A stretch of 64,000 bases of DNA from Saprospiraceae bacterium (lineage in GTDB: Bacteria; Bacteroidota; Bacteroidia; Chitinophagales; Saprospiraceae). The translations under genes and the position numbers were made by a program. The stretch spans positions 1-64,000 of the forward strand of contig JAIYAV010000419.1 of assembly GCA_027488855.1 (NCBI GenBank), in the 5' to 3' direction. Below, in pieces: positions 32,962 to 43,205 of the stretch. Numbering within the stretch: the first letter of the stretch is position 1; each line of letters begins with the position of its first letter. Below the pieces are notes generated by a model. The model was not told the DNA's origin and made no database searches. It saw only the letters and a program-made list of their open reading frames with translations.

Positions 32962-35436
32962 CTACTCACTCCGCAAGGACTTCACCGGATTCGCCAGCGC
33001 CGCCTTCACACTTTGAAACCCAATCGTCAAAAACGCAATGGTAACCGCCGCTACACCCGCAACTGCAAACATCCACCATTCCATATCAATGCGATACGCA
33101 AATTCGGCCAACCACTGGTTCATAAAGTACCAGGCAACAGGCGAAGCAATGAGAATGGCCAACAAAACCAGTTTGAGGAAGTCTTTGGCCAACAAGGAAG
33201 TGATGCCAAAAACCGAAGCCCCCAGCACCTTGCGAATGCCAATTTCTTTCGTGCGTTGCTCAGCCGTGTAAGCTGCCAACGCGAACAAACCCAAGCAACC
33301 AATGAACAAAGCCAGTGCCGTGAATACCCCCAATAAGGTCGCTGCACGCTGCTCTTCCTGATAAAGATTACCAAAAGAATCGTCCAGAAAATCGTAATCA
33401 AAAGGAGCACCAGGAATTTCCTTCGCCCACAAGGCTTTGGTTTTTTCAATTACCGCTTTTTCAGATCCCGGCGCCAGGCGCAGCGACATATAAGAAGCCC
33501 AGGTGCGGTAAGTTTTGGAAGATTCGTGGAAAATGGCGGCAGGTTCAATGGCCGCGCGGATGGTTCCACTATGAAAATCGCGCATTACCCCCACTACCTG
33601 GAAGCGTTGATTGTCATTGCCAGGATAAGTCAGCCACTTGCCAATCGGGTCTTCCCAGCCAATTATTTTTACGGCGGCTTCGTTCAAAATCACCGAAGTA
33701 GAATCACTTTGTGAATTTTCAGGATAAAAACCACGTCCCTTGATGATGTCGATACCCAGTGTTTGGATAAAATCTGCATCCGTCAAAAAAGAGCTCAACA
33801 ACATACTTTTAGGCACCGCTCGTTTTTGATTGCCTTGATCGGGCTCGTAATAGTCGCCAAAACTGCCAATAGAAGGCAAAAAGGTAGAATGTGACGCTGC
33901 TTTTATCTCTGGAATCTGCAAAAGCCGCTGGCGGAAAGCCTCCATTTTACCGGGTTCTTCCAAATTGCGCAGCATCGGCATGATCATCACATGTTCACGT
34001 TGCAAGCCCGGTGATTGTTTCAAGGCAAACTGCAATTGCTGGTACACCACCCAGGATCCCAGCATCAGGCTCACCGAAACTGCAAACTGGAAGACCACCA
34101 GCCCATTCCGTATACCGGCGTGGCCGCCACGGGTAGAGCTGCCCATTTTTCTAAAAATCTCGGTAACCTTGAAGCGGGAAAGGAAAAACGCCGGATAAGT
34201 CCCGCCCAATAAACCCGCCACACAGGTCAGCAACAAACCAATGCCCAATACCTTGAGATTCAACAGGCCACTCAACTCCATTTGCATCTCCGTCAACTGG
34301 TTGAACAAGGGCAATGCTAACCCCGCCAATACAAAGGCCAATACCCATGCTGTGAAGCTAAAAAACAGGGATTCTGCCAGAAATTGACCAACCAAGGTGC
34401 CGCGTTGAGAGCCCAGGGCTTTGCGTACACCTACCTCTCGGGCGCGTTGCATCGAACGGGCAGTAGCCAGATTCATAAAATTGACACAAGCCAGCAGCAA
34501 AATCAAGCCACCGATGAGGGCATAGGTCCGCACTTGTTTGGCACTGCCCAGGGTTGTGAGCCGGGTAAACTGGATGGTCTGGCCAAGGTGTAGGGTATTG
34601 AGTGGAAAAAGTTTGACATTGTAGCGGTCGCCTTTTTTCAATTGAGCCAACAGATCGATGCCAATCCGGTTGTAAGCGGCGGGAGCATGCGCCTTTACCA
34701 TCGTGGGGAATTTGGCTTCCAGAGCCGCCAGTCGTTCGGGAGTGGCCGCTTCTCTGAGCTTGACCCAGGTATCTACTTGCAACCAGAGCCAGCTCCAGGC
34801 AAAATTTTCCACCACTTTGAAGGTGCTCATGGAGAGCAAAAAGTCGAATTGTACAGTAGAATTCAAAGGTGGGTTTTTGGCTACCCCAGTCACCGTGTAT
34901 TCTGTATCGTTAAAGAGGAGTGCTTGCCCCATCGGCGATTTTTTGCCAAAATATTTCTCGGCCATGCGTTCGCTGAGCACCACTGTGTTGCTGCGGTCAA
35001 GAGCAGTGTTGGCGTTGCCCTGAAGCATTGGCAAATCGAAAAGTTCCAAAAAAGCAGTATCTGCGCCGTAAGCGGTGTTTTCGTTAAAAACCAGGGGTGC
35101 TTGCCCTGGCATTTCGCGCCGCACCACTGTTTCTTGGAGAAAAAACGTACGCGCTGCCATTTCTATCTCCGGGAAATCCTGCAAGATTCTCGGACCTAGT
35201 GGCGGCGGGGTATTGGTGGTCAATCCTTCTTCTTCCCCAAATTTCAGATCCAGACCCACAGCACAAATCCGGTCTACATCGGGCACAAAGTTGTCGTAAC
35301 TATTTTCGTGCAATACAAATAAACCGATGAGCCAGGTTGCGGCCAGTCCCACGGCCAGACCACTGATGTTGATGAGGGTGTAGAGGCGGTTTTTTTGAAA
35401 ATTGCGAAGGGCAATTTTTAGCGCAGTTGTAAGCAT
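32962..35436 (-). CDS. FtsX/MacB-like ABC transporter permease (paralogue 2)
   Basis: An 824-residue permease with the same layout as paralogue 1: ALRNFQKNRLYTLINISGLAVGLA at the start, ACVNFMNLATARSMQRAREVGVRKALGS in the middle, and TKEIGIRKVLGASV followed by a C-terminal end ALANPVKSLRSE. The start is at the ATG at 35434-35436 (MLTTALKIALRN); an upstream ATG at 35466 is less likely. Its transport substrate is unknown. It is separated from paralogue 1 by the orphan ATPase gene, so the two are not in one operon. Confidence 0.88.
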   Translation of the reverse strand: MLTTALKIALRNFQKNRLYTLINISGLAVGLAATWLIGLFVLHENSYDNFVPDVDRICAVGLDLKFGEEEGLTTNTPPPLGPRILQDFPEIEMAARTFFLQETVVRREMPGQAPLVFNENTAYGADTAFLELFDLPMLQGNANTALDRSNTVVLSERMAEKYFGKKSPMGQALLFNDTEYTVTGVAKNPPLNSTVQFDFLLSMSTFKVVENFAWSWLWLQVDTWVKLREAATPERLAALEAKFPTMVKAHAPAAYNRIGIDLLAQLKKGDRYNVKLFPLNTLHLGQTIQFTRLTTLGSAKQVRTYALIGGLILLLACVNFMNLATARSMQRAREVGVRKALGSQRGTLVGQFLAESLFFSFTAWVLAFVLAGLALPLFNQLTEMQMELSGLLNLKVLGIGLLLTCVAGLLGGTYPAFFLSRFKVTEIFRKMGSSTRGGHAGIRNGLVVFQFAVSVSLMLGSWVVYQQLQFALKQSPGLQREHVMIMPMLRNLEEPGKMEAFRQRLLQIPEIKAASHSTFLPSIGSFGDYYEPDQGNQKRAVPKSMLLSSFLTDADFIQTLGIDIIKGRGFYPENSQSDSTSVILNEAAVKIIGWEDPIGKWLTYPGNDNQRFQVVGVMRDFHSGTIRAAIEPAAIFHESSKTYRTWASYMSLRLAPGSEKAVIEKTKALWAKEIPGAPFDYDFLDDSFGNLYQEEQRAATLLGVFTALALFIGCLGLFALAAYTAEQRTKEIGIRKVLGASVFGITSLLAKDFLKLVLLAILIASPVAWYFMNQWLAEFAYRIDMEWWMFAVAGVAAVTIAFLTIGFQSVKAALANPVKSLRSE

Positions 35437-35700
35437 TGGGAAGGCATTTGGTAAGATGTAGGCCAATTTTTATGCCAAATGAATAAAAGATTGTTTTTCA
35501 AGTTTTTACCAAATCTACGATCCGCTCTTAGTGTCCGATTTTGGACAACTTTGTGCGATTTTGGAAAACAATGATATGCATTCATCTTCGCTATCCTAAC
35601 ATATCCCCCGTCAAAACCCCCAATCGACGACATACCCACTTCCCAAAGTTGTCCAAGTGCTAGATTGTGGCTACTTTAATTGCAAATAAAACCAATTGTC

Positions 35701-38157
35701 ATGATGACTCGACTACTTTTATCCACCATCACTTGCTTTTTACTGCTGGCCAGTGCACCCTTGCTGCTTGCCCAGGAAGACGTAGCGTACAAAGTACCAC
35801 CCAAAACCATTTCCGATATGCTCCTGGCCAAACCTGCACCCAACGTGAGTGTGGATGAAAAAGGCCAGTGGATGTTGCTGTCCGAAGTGAGTACCTACCC
35901 TTCGGTGGAGGAATTGGCTCAACCAGAACTGCGCATTGCAGGTTTGCGGATCAACCCCAAAAACTATTCGCCCAGCCGCCAAAATTTCATCAACAACCTG
36001 TACCTGAAAAACATCGCTACTGGTAAGGAATCCAAAATCACTGGTTTGCCTGTCCCCCTTTACGCTGGAAGCGTCAGCTGGAGTCCAACCGATAAAAAAA
36101 TCGCCTTTACAAATACCCTGGGCGATCACGTCGATTTGTACGTCATCGACATTGCTACGCTGAAAGCCACCAAAATCAATAAAATGGGGGTCAATGCCGT
36201 GTTGGGTAGCAGTTACCAATGGTACGACGACAATACCATTTTGTACAAAGGCACCCTGGCACCTGCCTCAACTGCACCGCCCAAACCCGCCATGCCCAAA
36301 GGCCCAACTACCCAGGAAAATTACGGCAAAGCGGCTCCTCAACCCACTTTTCAGGACTTAATCAAAAGCCCCCACGATGAGCAGTTGTTTGGCTTTTACG
36401 CCTTGTCTCAACTGGTGAAAAACGTGAATGGAGTAGAAACCAAAATTGGATCGCCTGCCATTTACGCCAGCATCGATATTTCCCCCGATAAAAAGTACCT
36501 CTTGTCCCGTACTTTGAACAAACCCTTCTCTTATTTGGTCACAGCCAATCGCTTTGCCTCCACGGTAACCATTACAGACCTTGCTGGGAAAGTGGTGAAA
36601 AAACTGGTCGATTTGCCATCCGGTGAAACAACCCCAAGCGGCCGCGACAACGTCCAAAATGTGCCCCGTGGCATCGAATGGCGCGACGACGAGGCGGCTA
36701 CTGTCGTCTGGTGTATGCCCCTCGACAGTGGCATGATCAAAAAGAATGTAGAATACCACGATGCGGTGTATGCCCTCAGCGCCCCTTTTACGGGCACTGA
36801 AAAAGAACTGTTCAAGACCAAGTTGCGCTACTTCAATACCTCCTGGGGCAACGCCAATCTGGCGCTGGTCACCGAGGGCCTTGGCAGCAAACAAATGACC
36901 CGCACCAACCGCTACAACCCCAGCACGGGCGAGTTGTCCATGCTAATGGAGCGCAATACCACTGATGCCTATGGCAACCCCGGCTTTCCGGTTACCGAAG
37001 TGAACCAGTACAATCGCCGCGTCATCAAAACCATCGAAAACGGCAGCAAAATTCTGATGAACAACCCCACTGGAGCTTCTCCCAAGGGCGACCTGCCGTT
37101 TTTGGCTACCCTGGACTTGAATACCAAAAAAACCGACATCATCTGGCGTTGCCCTGAAGGCACTTTTGAATCGGTCGTGAGTGTATTGGATGCGGATAAA
37201 TTGACCCTGCTGACGCGCCGGGAAGACGAAAAAACCATGCCGAACTACTGGCTCAAAGACTTGAAGTTGCGCATTGGCGACCGGAAAATCACCAATTTCA
37301 CCAACCCATACCCACAATTAGACGGCGTAAGTAAGGAAAAAATCACCTACAAACGCGCCGACGGGGTTGACCTCACCGGGGATTTGTACCTGCCCAAGGG
37401 TTATGATGCCAAGCGCGACGGGCCACTGCCTACGCTCATTTGGGCTTACCCCCGCGAGTTCAACTCTGCGGCGGATGCAGCCCAAATTCGGGGCAGCGAA
37501 CACCGCTTCACCTTGTTGAACTGGGGCTCACCGATCTTCTACGTGACCCAAGGCTACGCGGTGCTCAACAACGCGGAAATGCCCATCGTTTCCACCGACC
37601 CGAGCAAACAACCCAACGACAATTTTGTAGATCAGGTAAAAATGAACGCCGAAGCAGCCGTCAACAAACTGGCAGAAATGGGCGTGGGCGACCGCAACCG
37701 CATGGCGGTAGGTGGCCACAGCTACGGTGCCTTTATGACTGCGAACCTGTTGGCACACACCAACCTGTTCAAAGGAGGCATTGCGCGCAGTGGGGCCTAC
37801 AACCGGACTTTGACTCCCTTTGGGTTCCAAAACGAAGACCGGACTTATTGGCAAAACCCCGATTTGTACCACGCGATGAGCCCCTTCAGCTTTGCGGATA
37901 AAATCAAAACGCCGATCCTCTTGATCCACGGCGAAGCGGACAACAACACCGGTACTTTCCCAATCCAGAGTGAACGCATGTTCAATGCCATCAAAGGACA
38001 TGGGGGTACCGTGAAATTTGTGAGTTTGCCGCACGAGAGCCATGGCTACGCTGGCCGGGAAAACATTCTACACATGTTGCAGGAGCAGTTTGGTTGGCTG
38101 GAGAAGTATGTGAAGAATGCGAATGTGGATGCGGGCAAGGTGAGTCCTAAGCCGTAA
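35701..38157 (+). CDS. S9 family peptidase, glutamyl endopeptidase-like
   Basis: An 818-residue secreted serine peptidase with a signal peptide (to LLLAQ, residue 25), a beta-propeller region and a C-terminal alpha/beta hydrolase domain. The catalytic triad is Ser674 (GGHSYGAFM), Asp747 (GEADNNTG) and His781 (HESHGY). The stretch GIARSGAYNRTLTPFGFQNEDRTYW is characteristic of the chloroplast glutamyl endopeptidase group (S9D), so cleavage after Glu is likely. Start is the ATG at 35701 (a second ATG follows). A single gene, ending at a long hairpin. Confidence 0.9.
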   Translation: MMTRLLLSTITCFLLLASAPLLLAQEDVAYKVPPKTISDMLLAKPAPNVSVDEKGQWMLLSEVSTYPSVEELAQPELRIAGLRINPKNYSPSRQNFINNLYLKNIATGKESKITGLPVPLYAGSVSWSPTDKKIAFTNTLGDHVDLYVIDIATLKATKINKMGVNAVLGSSYQWYDDNTILYKGTLAPASTAPPKPAMPKGPTTQENYGKAAPQPTFQDLIKSPHDEQLFGFYALSQLVKNVNGVETKIGSPAIYASIDISPDKKYLLSRTLNKPFSYLVTANRFASTVTITDLAGKVVKKLVDLPSGETTPSGRDNVQNVPRGIEWRDDEAATVVWCMPLDSGMIKKNVEYHDAVYALSAPFTGTEKELFKTKLRYFNTSWGNANLALVTEGLGSKQMTRTNRYNPSTGELSMLMERNTTDAYGNPGFPVTEVNQYNRRVIKTIENGSKILMNNPTGASPKGDLPFLATLDLNTKKTDIIWRCPEGTFESVVSVLDADKLTLLTRREDEKTMPNYWLKDLKLRIGDRKITNFTNPYPQLDGVSKEKITYKRADGVDLTGDLYLPKGYDAKRDGPLPTLIWAYPREFNSAADAAQIRGSEHRFTLLNWGSPIFYVTQGYAVLNNAEMPIVSTDPSKQPNDNFVDQVKMNAEAAVNKLAEMGVGDRNRMAVGGHSYGAFMTANLLAHTNLFKGGIARSGAYNRTLTPFGFQNEDRTYWQNPDLYHAMSPFSFADKIKTPILLIHGEADNNTGTFPIQSERMFNAIKGHGGTVKFVSLPHESHGYAGRENILHMLQEQFGWLEKYVKNANVDAGKVSPKP

Positions 38158-38167
38158 GCGCTGTATT

Positions 38168-38267
38168 CCTAAGGTGCTTCTTTAGTGCCTTAAGTTTCTT
38201 AGGTGGTGAAAATTGTTTTTTTACTACCTAAGAAACTTAAGGCACCGAAGAAGCACTTCAGGAACCG
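38168..38267. repeat. CTAAGGTG-family long hairpin, copy 4
   Basis: Arms of about 40 bases share GTGCCTTAAGTTTCTTAGGT exactly, a variant not seen in the other copies; the distal parts have a few mismatches. The loop is T-rich. It lies between convergent genes and can terminate both. Confidence 0.82.
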
Positions 38268-38365
38268 TTTCAGAATAAAGTAACAATTTAACTGGACTCT
38301 TTTGACCCGCTACTTTGTGCCAATATGTCGCTTTAATGCTGGTTAATTCTCTATAAAGATAACTT

Positions 38366-40009
38366 CTATCTTTCCAACACCTGTTGATCCTTCAATAACA
38401 CCGTCCGCAACTTCTCGTAAGGCAATTGCTGTGGGCTAACCTTGTTCTCAATCGACAGCACCGCCGCCGTAGCCGCCGATTGCCCCAAGATCATAAAGAC
38501 CGGCTCCATCCGAATAGAGCCATAAGCAATGTGTGAGCTCGATACACAAATCGGCACCAGGAGATTTTGACAGTCTTTGGCTTTGGGTAAAATCGAGCCA
38601 TAAGCAATCGAATAAGGCCGATCCGGGTGTACCCCAATGTCGCCCTCGTTTTGCACGTAGCCATCCGCTTTGACATAACGCTGGGCATTGTGTGAATCCA
38701 GTGCGTAGGAGCCCATACCCACGGGGTTTGGCACTTTGGTTTTGCCCAGCGCATCGGCCTCGGTCATCACAAATTCCCCAATCATGCGCCGGGCTTCGCG
38801 AATGTAGAGTTGATGTGGCCAGTTGCCATTGTCGGTGAACTCATCTTTGGGTAGGCCCCACTGTTGCATTTTGTCGCGTACATCGGCGGGTACCCTTGGA
38901 TCATTTTGCAGGAAGTACATCAGCCCCTTTTGGTACAACTCGTGGTCTTTGATGATGGCTTTGCGCCGTTCGTAGGATGCCTCGGGATAATCGTAGTTTT
39001 TGCCAATGTAATCGGTGCTAAAGGGGCCGTGGTTGTTGGTATCGGTTTTGCGGTTGGGGATAGGGTCAAATTTGTCGTAGGTTTCGCGCCAGCCACTGGC
39101 GAATACCCGGGCGTACAGTTCGTAGCGAGCAGGGTCATAGCCAGCTGGTTTGGCAAAGGGAATGCGGTTATCAGGATGGTTGCTCAAACACATGCGGAAG
39201 CAATAAGCCTGGATACGTTTGTCGCCGGAGCCATAGGCACCCGCAGGTTCAGCAGATACTTCGGGCAGGAGGCCGCTGCTGGGGTCATTTTCAATTTTGT
39301 AAGGACTGATCTTGGCTTTAAAATGGTGGCCGTGTTGAAAAACTTCGGTTTGTACCCCATTCCACTTTTCATTGTACACCGAATTGGCTTCCCGGCCTAC
39401 GTGGTAGCTGACGCCTGCGGCAGCCATGAGGTCGCCTTCATACGTGGCGTCGATGAACATTTTGCCGCTGTACAATTTGCCGCTGAGGGTGCGGAAGGAA
39501 CGGATTTTTCCTGCTTTTTTGCTGATGCCTTTGGCCGAACGATCGAGCCATTCATTGCGGTGTACGGTAAGGCTATACTCTTTGACGAAGTCTTCAAATA
39601 CCTTTTCTGCGGCATGGGGCTCAAAAATCCACATGGTGCGGTTGTTGCCATCAATGGCGGGCGTGCCCTGACCTTTGTTGCCGTACTCCCCTTTTTTTTG
39701 CCAAACCCAGGAGTTGTCCTGCTGGTAATGCTCATACAGACGGTGGTAAAACTCCCGGGAAAGCCCACCAATGACTTCCTTATTCCCAGTATCGGTAAAA
39801 CCCAAACCACCGGAAGATAAGCCCCCCAAATGGGTATCCGGCGAAACAACAATGACGGATTTGCCCATTTTTTTCACCTGTACTGCTGCCGTAATGGCGG
39901 CAGAGGTGCCGCCGTAGATGATCACATCGGCGGAATACCGGGACTGGGCGGTTAAAAAGGATGGCAATAACGCTGAGAAGAGGAAGTAGACAAAAGAATA
40001 TGGCTTCAT
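38366..40009 (-). CDS. Secreted FAD-dependent oxidoreductase
   Basis: A 547-residue protein with a signal peptide (cut near FLTAQ) and an FAD-binding Rossmann motif variant, DVIIYGGTSAAITAAVQVKKMG, then VVSPDTHLGGLSSGGLGFTD, as in the FAD_oxidored family (often named xanthan lyase in annotations of Bacteroidota, without proof). The C-terminal part ends in a dinucleotide-site motif, MEPVFMILGQSAATAAVLS. Likely role: oxidation of a sugar or glycan in the envelope. The ATG at 40007-40009 is chosen as it gives the signal peptide; the frame extends upstream over the alkA-like gene without family support. Confidence 0.83.
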   Translation of the reverse strand: MKPYSFVYFLFSALLPSFLTAQSRYSADVIIYGGTSAAITAAVQVKKMGKSVIVVSPDTHLGGLSSGGLGFTDTGNKEVIGGLSREFYHRLYEHYQQDNSWVWQKKGEYGNKGQGTPAIDGNNRTMWIFEPHAAEKVFEDFVKEYSLTVHRNEWLDRSAKGISKKAGKIRSFRTLSGKLYSGKMFIDATYEGDLMAAAGVSYHVGREANSVYNEKWNGVQTEVFQHGHHFKAKISPYKIENDPSSGLLPEVSAEPAGAYGSGDKRIQAYCFRMCLSNHPDNRIPFAKPAGYDPARYELYARVFASGWRETYDKFDPIPNRKTDTNNHGPFSTDYIGKNYDYPEASYERRKAIIKDHELYQKGLMYFLQNDPRVPADVRDKMQQWGLPKDEFTDNGNWPHQLYIREARRMIGEFVMTEADALGKTKVPNPVGMGSYALDSHNAQRYVKADGYVQNEGDIGVHPDRPYSIAYGSILPKAKDCQNLLVPICVSSSHIAYGSIRMEPVFMILGQSAATAAVLSIENKVSPQQLPYEKLRTVLLKDQQVLER

Positions 40010-40065
40010 TGATGGATGTTTTCGAATACGTTGGGGGGCCGATTGGGCAACCGCGAGGGTTGCCC

Positions 40066-40668
40066 CTACGAGTCTTTCCAGCGCCACAGGTAGCGACAGG
40101 CATAAGTGCGGTAGGGCCGCCAAGCTTCCGCAATCTCCGTCAGTTGTTGGTACTGGGCCTTGCCTACCGACTCCACCTTGTACAGACGGATCATCGCTTG
40201 CCGCACCCCTAAATCGTCGATGGGAAATACATCCGGGCGGCGCAGCACAAACATCAGGATCATTTCCACGGTCCATTTGCCTACCCCTTTGATGCTGCTG
40301 AGTGTTTGCACCACTTCGGCGTCGCTGTAATCGGACCAGTCTTTTTCGAACAATTGATGTTCAAGAAAAAAAGTGGCTGTGTTGCGCATATATTGGGCTT
40401 TTTGGTTGGAAAGACCGATGCCACGCAGGGTTTCATGGGGAGTATCTACCAACAATTGCGCGGTGGGGTAATCGTTGGGAAACAGGGCCAAAAATCGTTT
40501 AAATATGGTATCGGCAGCTTTGACGGAAAGCTGTTGGGAAGTGATGGATTCCAACAAACCGAAATAAACATCGGTATTGTTGGCACCATAGTCCGGGAAA
40601 GCAATATTTGGAATAATGGATGCCAGTTGTGGATCGCGTGAAAGATGAGCGATAACTTGTTCTTGCAT
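40066..40668 (-). CDS. DNA-3-methyladenine glycosylase (AlkA-like, HhH-GPD)
   Basis: A 200-residue base-excision glycosylase with the helix-hairpin-helix LSSIKGVGKWTVEMILMF (123-140) and the GPD-type Asp152 in FPIDDLGVRQ. The LESITSQQLSVKAA segment (39-52) is also typical. It removes alkylated purines such as 3-methyladenine. The C terminus (RPYRTYACRYLWRW) is typical of the short AlkA subfamily. It is followed on the same strand by the FAD oxidoreductase with 56 bases between. Confidence 0.9.
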   Translation of the reverse strand: MQEQVIAHLSRDPQLASIIPNIAFPDYGANNTDVYFGLLESITSQQLSVKAADTIFKRFLALFPNDYPTAQLLVDTPHETLRGIGLSNQKAQYMRNTATFFLEHQLFEKDWSDYSDAEVVQTLSSIKGVGKWTVEMILMFVLRRPDVFPIDDLGVRQAMIRLYKVESVGKAQYQQLTEIAEAWRPYRTYACRYLWRWKDS

Positions 40669-40733
40669 GAATTAGGTGCTTTTGTTTAAAAATTCATGCA
40701 AAATAAAACTTTATTTTTGAAAATTAAAATTTG

Positions 40734-41204
40734 TTAGACCCTTACTTTGGTTGCGAGCGGAGCTGCTTTTTGAAACTTAAGCTCTACGTATTGGTCTTTA
40801 AAGCCCATCCGTTTGGCCATCATCAAGGCAGGGTGATTGGGTTTGGCGTAAATGGCGATGTCGCCATCGGCATAATCCACTGCTTTGTTGATTAAATCTT
40901 CCAATAAGGTGGTTTCGGCTTTGAAATCTTCGTGTATTGCCGCAAGAACCAGCAGGTTTTCTGACTTAAAACCCTGCATTCCTGTCTTATTGACGACCAC
41001 ACCAGCTACAATTCGGTTGTTGATCGTATAGGTGAGTACAAATCCTCCGAAAGAAGGCTTATTTTTGAGGGCGTAATCCAATGCCTCTTGAATGGCTCGG
41101 TATTCGGTATCGGGTGTGTGTACCCGAAAGAAGTTGAGTAGTGCACTATTTTCTAGAGCGTTGGCTCCCGAAAAAGCGTTGTACATCTGAATGGAACGTT
41201 CCAT
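40734..41204 (-). CDS. GNAT-type N-acetyltransferase-like protein
   Basis: A 156-residue protein with a GNAT-like pattern: GGFVLTYTINNRIVAGVVVNKTG, then a helix and the C-terminal AIYAKPNHPALMMAKRMGFKDQYVELKF, which corresponds to motif B (a xAxxxYxxxGF-like stretch). The acetyl-CoA loop is not clear-cut, so the family call is moderate. The ATG at 41202-41204 is preferred over a TTG at 41258. A single gene, divergent from the subtilisin gene. Confidence 0.6.
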   Translation of the reverse strand: MERSIQMYNAFSGANALENSALLNFFRVHTPDTEYRAIQEALDYALKNKPSFGGFVLTYTINNRIVAGVVVNKTGMQGFKSENLLVLAAIHEDFKAETTLLEDLINKAVDYADGDIAIYAKPNHPALMMAKRMGFKDQYVELKFQKAAPLATKVRV

Positions 41205-41436
41205 GCCGTGATAATGATTGAGTACGTAGATCTTGTTGCTCTCAGTTGATATGCACAAATGGGAATTCTGTACCTCAATAGCTGGAAATGGAGTGAAGTA
41301 AAACTATTTTGTCATTTGCATGTAAAATAGCTCTTTTTTGAGAACTGCAAAAGATTTAACGTTTTTATTTTATTGATTATCAAATATATTCATGAATTTG
41401 TTTCAAGGGCTTAATCAAGGCCATAACCATAATCCG

Positions 41437-43200
41437 ATGAAACACATCTTTATTAACGCATTTTGCCTGTTTGGAATTGCACTGGGTTTGTTTTCACCAA
41501 TCCAGGCACAAAAAATAGAGCGCGAGGTGCAGGAAATGCTGCACACTCAGGGGCATGCCGAAGCCATCATCATGCTGGCAGAACAAGCCGATTTGAGCTT
41601 TGCCCGGCAACTCTCCAGCAAAGAGGCCAAAGGTGCTTATGTTTTTGAAAAGCTAAAAACGACCGCCGAACGCAGCCAGGCACCTTTGTGGAGGATTTTG
41701 CTCAATGCCAAACTCAGTGCCAGTCCGCTGTGGATTGTGAATGCCATCTTTGTCCCTGAATTGGATCAGGCCACCGCCGCCCTGCTGGCCGCTCAGCCCG
41801 CAGTAGAAGCCATCATCAGCAACCCACACACCTACCTATCGCCGCCGCGAATGGAACCGAGTAGCGCCAGCCTGCGCTCCAGCGTGGAATGGGGAATTGA
41901 CAAAATTGGGGCTGCCGCAGTATGGAACAAGGGGATCACCGGACAAGGCGTGGTCATCGCGGGTCAGGATACTGGTTACGACTGGCAGCACCCCACACTC
42001 ATCAAAAAATACCGGGGCAGTGCGGAAGCGACCCCCAACCACAACTACAACTGGCACGACGGCATTAGCAAATACAACCCGCTCAACAACGATACCAATA
42101 ACCCCTGTGGGCTCAATTCCCAAATCCCTTGTGACGATGACAACCACGGCACCCACACGATGGGCACGATGGTCGGCGACGATGGGGTGGGCAATCAAAT
42201 TGGGGTAGCTCCCGGCGCGCGTTGGATCGGTTGTCGGAATATGGATCGGGGTTGGGGCAGTCCAGCCTCTTACCTGGATTGTTTTCAGTGGTTTTTGGCC
42301 CCCACCGATTTGAAAAATCTAAACCCCAATCCAAAACTGGCTCCTCACGTGATCAACAACTCCTGGAGCTGTCCCGATATCGAAGGTTGTGGCCCCAGCA
42401 ACTGGAAGCTGATGGAAAAGGCCGTCATTAACCTACGGGCAGCCGGGGTAGTAGTGGTGGTTTCTGCAGGCAATTCTGGTAGCCAGGGCTGCGGCTCAGT
42501 AGATGATGCACCCGCTTTTTTTCCACAATCTTTTTCGATTGGTGCCACCAACATCAATGATGTCATTGCCCGATTTAGTTCACGCGGGCCGGCCAGATGG
42601 CAAGACACGCTGGTGCTCAAGCCCAATGTGTCGGCACCGGGTCAAGGCGTACGCTCTTCGGTACCAGGCGGTGGTTTTGCCGCATTCAGTGGCACCAGTA
42701 TGGCGGGGCCACACGTGGCAGGAGCAGTGGCGCTGATCATTTCCGCCAATCCAGCACTGGCTGGGCAAGTAGAAACCATTGAAACTTTACTGGAAAAAAC
42801 AGCAGTATCGCTCAGGGATACGATGACCTGTTCGGGATTGCGCAGTGATCGCAGCCCCAATCCGGTATATGGTTACGGGCGCATCAATGTGCTGGCTGCA
42901 GTAGAAGCGGCTCAACGCATTACCAGCCCAGTGAATACGCCCAAACAGCAAAAAATCGCCTTAAAAGCAACTCCCAATCCGGCTGTCGACGGCAGCGTGC
43001 TGATCGAACTCGGCAGCCTACCCGATGTAGGCAAATTGGAGGTATTGGACCCTACCGGGCGTTTGTTGCAACGACATGTATTGCCACAAGCCAATTTTCA
43101 AAGCAAAACCCTTACCTTGGACGCTTTACCTACGGGCACCTACTTCATCCGAATTGTGGCGGGAAGTGCTTATGGGTACCAGAAGATTGTTAAACTCTGA
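41437..43200 (+). CDS. Secreted S8 subtilisin-like peptidase with T9SS sorting domain
   Basis: A 587-residue secreted peptidase. A signal peptide (to PIQA, residue 24) and an inhibitor-like propeptide precede the S8 domain with Asp178 (GQDTGYD), His237 (NHGTHTMG) and Ser421 (GTSMAGPHV). The last about 75 residues form a type IX secretion (Por) sorting domain (TPNPAVDGSVLIELGS ... LPTGTYFIRI), so it should be exported across the outer membrane and anchored or released. The ATG at 41437 gives a clean signal peptide. It is followed after 5 bases by the GT-C transferase gene. Confidence 0.93.
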   Translation: MKHIFINAFCLFGIALGLFSPIQAQKIEREVQEMLHTQGHAEAIIMLAEQADLSFARQLSSKEAKGAYVFEKLKTTAERSQAPLWRILLNAKLSASPLWIVNAIFVPELDQATAALLAAQPAVEAIISNPHTYLSPPRMEPSSASLRSSVEWGIDKIGAAAVWNKGITGQGVVIAGQDTGYDWQHPTLIKKYRGSAEATPNHNYNWHDGISKYNPLNNDTNNPCGLNSQIPCDDDNHGTHTMGTMVGDDGVGNQIGVAPGARWIGCRNMDRGWGSPASYLDCFQWFLAPTDLKNLNPNPKLAPHVINNSWSCPDIEGCGPSNWKLMEKAVINLRAAGVVVVVSAGNSGSQGCGSVDDAPAFFPQSFSIGATNINDVIARFSSRGPARWQDTLVLKPNVSAPGQGVRSSVPGGGFAAFSGTSMAGPHVAGAVALIISANPALAGQVETIETLLEKTAVSLRDTMTCSGLRSDRSPNPVYGYGRINVLAAVEAAQRITSPVNTPKQQKIALKATPNPAVDGSVLIELGSLPDVGKLEVLDPTGRLLQRHVLPQANFQSKTLTLDALPTGTYFIRIVAGSAYGYQKIVKL

Positions 43201-43205
43201 TTTTC